Positions 59,888 to 64,000 of a stretch of DNA of 64,000 nucleotides are shown here, piece by piece; the stretch's first letter is position 1, and the number at the start of each line of letters is the position of its first letter. The notes under the pieces were generated by a model that worked only from the letters and a program-made list of their open reading frames with translations, was not told the origin of the DNA and did no database searches. A program made the position numbers and the translations under genes. This DNA is from Notolepis coatsorum (Eukaryota; Chordata; Actinopteri; Aulopiformes; Paralepididae), in NCBI GenBank assembly GCA_963971535.1, contig OZ020591.1, positions 15,764,623 through 15,828,622 of the forward strand. The letters are read 5' to 3'.

Positions 59888-60205
59888 CATCTCAGAAATA
59901 TAGCAAAAGTACGACCATTTATTAATCAGAACGATGCTGAGAAGCTAATTCATGCATTCATATCTAGCCGGTTAGACTACTGTAATGCACTTTTCACAGG
60001 TCTCCCTAAGAAAACCACAGAGAGGCTTCAGCTAATCCAAAACTCTGCAGCCCGACTGCTAACTAGAACCAAAAGGAGAGAGCACATTAGTCCAGTCTTA
60101 GCTGCTTTACACTGGCTTCCTGTAACATTTAGAATTGACTTTAAGGTCCTTCTCCTTACATACAAAGCTCTAAATGGACAGGGACCTAGCTACATCACGT
60201 CAGCC

Positions 60206-60616
60206 CAGCCCGCCCCTTGCTATCACAGGTGACAACCACGGGACCGCTCGACGGCCATCTCGCAACACGGACATTCGGTGTGAGAGCAGGCCAGCACTCG
60301 GTTGGTCCACTCAAGCCAGGTACAGTTAGCGCTCCGAGCGCTGGAACTTTATCTGCGAACATTCTCCTTTTCGAGAGCGTGCCCTTTAAGGGCGAAGAGA
60401 CTAGGTACTTTGAACTGACACTTACACCAGTGATTAGGGGCGCCCGACATTTGTTATTTTGGGGAATGCCGGCTTAGATAGGACTTTTGTTTTGATTGTG
60501 GGCCCACTGTATTTTTGGTTAAATGTGTTGTGCGGTAAAGGTGTGCAGACCGCACGTGTGTTTAATAATAACAAATCCCATTGAGTAGCTTCCGGAGCTC
60601 GCCAGTACCCTCTCTC

Positions 60617-60658
<42 letters not shown>

Positions 60659-61415
60659 TCTCTCTCTCTCTCCCGGAGGACGAGTGTAAAGCATATCAAC
60701 CATTTTACGTGTAAGATCTAAGTGCTATACATCGTGCCCTGTTATTAAATATATGCTAACCTATATAAAAGAGAGGCGTATAAATGGGATCACTGTGTGC
60801 GTGTCCATTAATGTGTAGTCTTGTTTAACCCCTTCCTTTCGGGTAAGGTACATTATTGTTTAACCCCTTCTTACCCACAGCCTCTGCATCATTGGGACAG
60901 GTCTCTGCTCGTCAACAAGGAAAGGTACTGCTTTGGGGAGAAAGTATATCATCTATCACTACTGCCACCGGGTGTGGGAGGGTGCGGGAAGTATTAGGGG
61001 AAGTGTGGGTGTGTGGGGAATTTCTGCGAGTCGCCCTGGAGGGCAAGAAGGACCAGCGCACCACCCCTAGGTTAGTAAATCCTAGGCCCCATCCACTCCC
61101 TCTGCTAAATCCCAACTCTAATACTCTTACACTACAGTCGGGGACTCAGCCGGACCCAGATCTGCTGTGTTCCCACTACCTGGTGAGTGGTGACAGTGCA
61201 CATCTACTCTCATAAAGTAGGGATAATCCACCCTGCTACAAGTCGTCCAAGTTTCTCTTAGTGCTCTTGTGTGCATTTTTGCTGACTGCAAAGTTACATA
61301 ACCACTAAAGATCAGTTGTTATTCAAAACGTTTATCGTGCCTTTATTTTTAAGGCTAAATCGTTAAACCGGAAGTGATCCCACGGCCAAGTGTTGCTGCC
61401 TTGACGGAGCTGTCT
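60206..61415. other. Unassigned region
   Basis: Mixed-composition DNA with a short direct repeat of tgtttaaccccttc (60824 and 60859) and short open frames lacking any domain I know. It could be an old LTR or an exon-intron remnant. No ends or target duplications were found. Confidence 0.4.
60607..60672. repeat. (CT)n microsatellite
   Basis: CT repeat with a few single-base interruptions. Confidence 0.95.
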
Positions 61416-61420
61416 GCGGA

Positions 61421-61846
61421 CACATAGATATATATAGAACACTAGATAGCTTACCCGCGCTGCCGGCCAATGGAGAGCGACGTCACTGAACCGCCGCCAT
61501 CTTACCCCAGTCAGCCTTGAGTGAGAGTGAGTGAGCTGCACAGACAAAAATACTCATAACTTGCTGAAATATTGACGGATTTACAAACGGTTTGGTTTAT
61601 TACAAGCATTATTAACGTGGCTATGATTCAAGCGGTTTGTAAAAAAAAACATCTTTAAATTTATTATTTTTTTTTTTATAGCAAACCAACCCGTTTGTAA
61701 ATCCGTCAATATTTCAGCGAGTTATGAGTATTTGTGTCTGTGCAGCTCACTCACTCTCACTCAAGGCTGACTGGGGCAAGATGGCGACGGTTCAGTGACG
61801 CTGGTGACTCCTCCTTAAGCTATCTAGTGTTCTATAGATATCTATG
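61421..61846. mobile_element. Foldback element, ~170-bp arms
   Basis: Arms 61421-61602 and 61683-61846 are inverted copies with some mismatches: cacatagata, then agaacactagatagctta, gaccgccgccatctt-like sequence, cactctcactcaaggctgac, and aatattgacggatttacaaa. The spacer is AT-rich. A partial relative is at 12285-13652. Confidence 0.8.
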
Positions 61847-61884
61847 TGCGGACAGGTCCGTTCTCTACAATTCGTAGCCGCATT

Positions 61885-61995
61885 TCTGCAGACCCCTCTC
61901 TGATTGGTTGAACTCCATTTTTGCAGACCCCTCCCATTTCTGCAGACCCCTCTCTGATTGGTTGAGCGAAGCCCCTCTCTGATTGGCCCCCCGCA
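61885..61995 (-). promoter_or_regulatory. Cluster of CCAAT-box repeats
   Basis: About three copies of ccaatcagagagggg on the minus strand between cagacccctc units. Same module as 13797-13960 and 21898-21985. Confidence 0.5.
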
Positions 61996-61999
61996 TGAG

Positions 62000-62290
62000 C
62001 CGAGACAGGCTCCTCTAGCCAGGAGTCGAAACTCCGTTAACTCCAGAGAGAGAGGCTGAATGCAATTTATACGCATGGAAGTATTGATTACGCCATAACG
62101 AATCATTAAAAAAATATACCGTTAACTGGAATATGTTGTGTGTGCCTTTACACATGTTGGATAGGATTATGTAATTGGTTTGTATAGCGTCGCGTATAAC
62201 GTTATTTCGCGTGACTTCACGGTTTATTCACATTTCACAACACAGCCAGCGTTCAACTTGTTTACACTCCCCACTTACTGTACAATGTAA
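62000..62290. repeat. Shared repeat blocks
   Basis: 62040-62180 is an inverted relative of 33340-33500 (tggaatatgttgtg, cctttacacatgttgga). 62180-62290 is an inverted relative of the minisatellite flanking 20446-21678. Confidence 0.65.
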
Positions 62291-63757
62291 CATTTAGATT
62301 AACCCAGTTGTCTATCTGTATGTCATATGTTACGATGAATTGAAAATGGGGGACCCTGATGTAAACAAGACGAAAGTCTTTCTCTGGGGTCTGCATTCCC
62401 TTAACAATTGTATGTGTTGTATGTATCTTCGGTTCAAATAACAAACTCAGCAAGACCGACGGCTTCTCAGTTACAGTGGGTGACAATATTGTCACAAGGA
62501 AAGATGAAATTACCTACCTGGGGTCCATCCTAGAGGCTAATCTCTCCTGTGACAAAATGGCATCCAATGTAATAAAAAAAGTCAACCAACGAACTCGATT
62601 CTTGTACCGGATCTCCTCTCTGGTAAACAAGAACACCCTGAAGACTCTGGCAGGAGCACTCATTCAGGGGTACTACGACTATGCTTGCACCTCATGGTAC
62701 CAAAGCACCTCAAAGGCGCTAAAAACAAAATTACAAACATCTCAAAACAAACTGGTCAGACTACTGCTTGACCTTACTCCTAGAACCCACCTCACCCCTG
62801 CCCACTTCGACAACCTAGGATGGCTTAGAGTAGACGACAGAGTACAACAACTTGCAATGGGCCTGGTCTACAAGATACACTACACGACCAAGGTACCCAT
62901 GTACATGTCAAAATACTTCCCAAAGGTCAGTGAATACCACGATCACAACACCAGAGGGAGCTCCACAAATCATGTCAAACCCAGATTCGGCTCAAATAAG
63001 GGACTAAACACGTTTCGCAATTATGCCACATCAATGTGGAACGCCCTACCCAAAGCTGTAAAGGAATGTGGATCACTACCCACTTTCAAAACCTCTCTCA
63101 AGGGACACCTACGGGAGACTGCAATTCAACACTGGCCCCTGTAAATATCCTAACCCAATCATTCCAACCCCCTCCAATGTACAGTCATTTACCTAGTATG
63201 GTTTTGTCAATAGTTCAATGTACAATTGTGTTTGTTTGTACAGTGTCTCCTCCCCCCCCCCCCTCAATGTACAGTGTTACTTGTTTATACAGTATGCCCC
63301 CCGCCCCCCCCCCCCCCCCAACCACCTCCAATGTAAATTACCCAGTATGGTTGTCAATATCCCAATGTACCCAACCCCCCCCACCCAACCTCCAATGTAC
63401 AGTTTCTACGTCAAATGTATATACTCCCTTTTCTTGACTCCTTCTGTATCACAAACAGTACTGTATTTGCAAATCTGGTATGTCATAAATGTATAGATGT
63501 AGCAGTACTGACTATCTGTATGTCATGTATGTCATATATGTCTATATGAATTGAAAATGGGGGACCCTGATGGAAACAAGACAAACGTCTTTCTCAGGTC
63601 TGCATCCCCTTAACAATTGTATGTATTGAGCCGTACTGTATTGTACCCATTCTGCAATCTGTTAAATAAAGTTTTCATTCATTCATTCATTCATGTATTG
63701 AGCTGTACTGTGTACTGTACCCATTCTGCAATCTGTTAATAAAGTTTTCAATCAATC
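62291..63757 (+). mobile_element. LINE family A 3' end, split by another LINE-A copy
   Basis: The outer copy is 62291-62425 plus ~63693-63757, ending in a (caat)n tail. Read without the insertion it matches the uninterrupted inverted copy at 14531-14716. The inner copy occupies 62426-63692. Confidence 0.8.
62426..63692 (+). mobile_element. LINE family A, 5'-truncated, best-preserved RT C-terminus
   Basis: Begins in the RT region (SNNKLSKTDGFSVTVG), with an open frame to 63144: KKVNQRTRFLYRISSLVNK, ALIQGYYDYACTSWYQS, LRVDDRVQQLAMGLVYKIHY and the end LRETAIQHWPL. The 3' UTR has several long C runs (63247-63318), aataaagttttc and an (attc)n tail. An open frame of 222 codons suggests a young insertion. 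Confidence 0.85.
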
Positions 63758-63865
63758 AATAACTAGACAGTTACAATATAACATTTAGATTAATTAACCC
63801 AGTTAATGCCTTAAGAGAGAGAGGCTGGTGGTCAAGTCAAGTCAAGAGTTATTTGTCACAAGTTG
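63758..63865 (-). repeat. Inverted copy of the 14.37-14.53 kb sequence
   Basis: aactagacagttacaatata through gagagagaggctggtggtca and agtcaagagttatttgtcac is nearly identical to the complement of 14370-14530. Confidence 0.85.
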
Positions 63866-63870
63866 TTTAT

Positions 63871-64000
63871 TAGCCTAGACATTTTCAATTCATCATCTTG
63901 TTTACATCAGGGTCCCCCATGTTCAATTCATGATAACATATATGACATACAGGTAGACAGATGGACAGTACTGCTACATTTAGACATTTATGACATACCA
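63871..64000 (-). mobile_element. LINE family A, 3'-UTR fragment
   Basis: Contains tcttgtttacatcagggtcc and agacagatggacagtactgc. Cut by the window edge. Confidence 0.75.

Larger units (their letters stand above)
54691..60205 (+). mobile_element. L2-like LINE fragment, split by a Ty3 element
   Basis: The RT part lies at ~54715-55299 and the post-RT part at 59893-60205. Motifs: LLDLSAAFDTIDHDILIDRL, GVAQGSCLGPLLFSLYMLPL, YADDTQLYIS, then after the insertion FHLRNIAKVRPFI-type sequence, SSRLDYCNALFTGLPKKT and ARLLTRTKRREHISPVLAAL. A frame change occurs near 54780. Both 5' and 3' ends are missing. Confidence 0.85.

Noticed and set aside
60206-61415. Possible old LTR or host exon set
   Set aside because: The poly-purine or primer-like features, paired ends and target duplications needed to call an LTR were not found, and splice-like sites gave no consistent protein.

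Overview
The window is eukaryotic, non-coding-looking, repeat-saturated DNA, most probably from a teleost fish. The evidence is spliced exons with GT-AG borders, dense hAT-type DNA transposons with 8-bp target duplications, L2/CR1-like LINEs with short tandem tails, BEL/Pao and Ty3 retroelements, a tRNA-derived SINE, many microsatellites, and no bacterial-style gene packing. The species cannot be named from sequence alone. I see only one gene that is not plainly a standard transposon: a four-exon DUF7869-like gene at 145-2902 (+), whose 5' part lies outside the window.

Layout. 0-5 kb: DUF7869-like gene with LINE and hAT debris in its introns, then a 240-bp tandem array made of repeated 3' ends. 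5-10.3 kb: a small hAT element, a 5'-truncated minus-strand LINE (family A), short tandem repeats, a Harbinger-like element inside a hAT-like element, and a 35-nt U6 snRNA fragment. 10.8-14.8 kb: hairpin elements, among them a TTAA-flanked element with ~195-bp near-perfect arms, nested in an element flanked by 11-bp repeats, nested in a foldback repeat. 14.8-20.3 kb: an ORF-poor 5.5-kb element with near-identical terminal inverted repeats carrying two 5S rRNA-derived sequences. 20.3-31 kb: more nested hAT elements and LINE-A copies. 31.2-39.85 kb: a decayed hAT transposon with recognisable minus-strand transposase exons, itself carrying at least six younger insertions.

40.6-44.6 kb: a near-complete LINE (endonuclease plus reverse transcriptase) split by one homopolymer length change. 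44.6-54.3 kb: a non-autonomous hAT element (TSD gttggggg) with a young BEL/Pao element inside it (TSD ttata, LTRs ~1.39 kb). 54.7-60.2 kb: an L2-like LINE copy with a young, whole-looking Ty3 (mag-like) element inside (TSD catct). 60.2-61.4 kb: unassigned DNA. 61.4-64 kb: a foldback repeat, CCAAT-box repeats, and an inverted duplicate of the 14.4-22 kb flanks with a LINE nested in a LINE.

The genes do not form a pathway. The biology here is insertion history. Several insertions have clean target duplications, and in three cases a second copy elsewhere in the window shows the uninterrupted site, so relative ages can be read directly.
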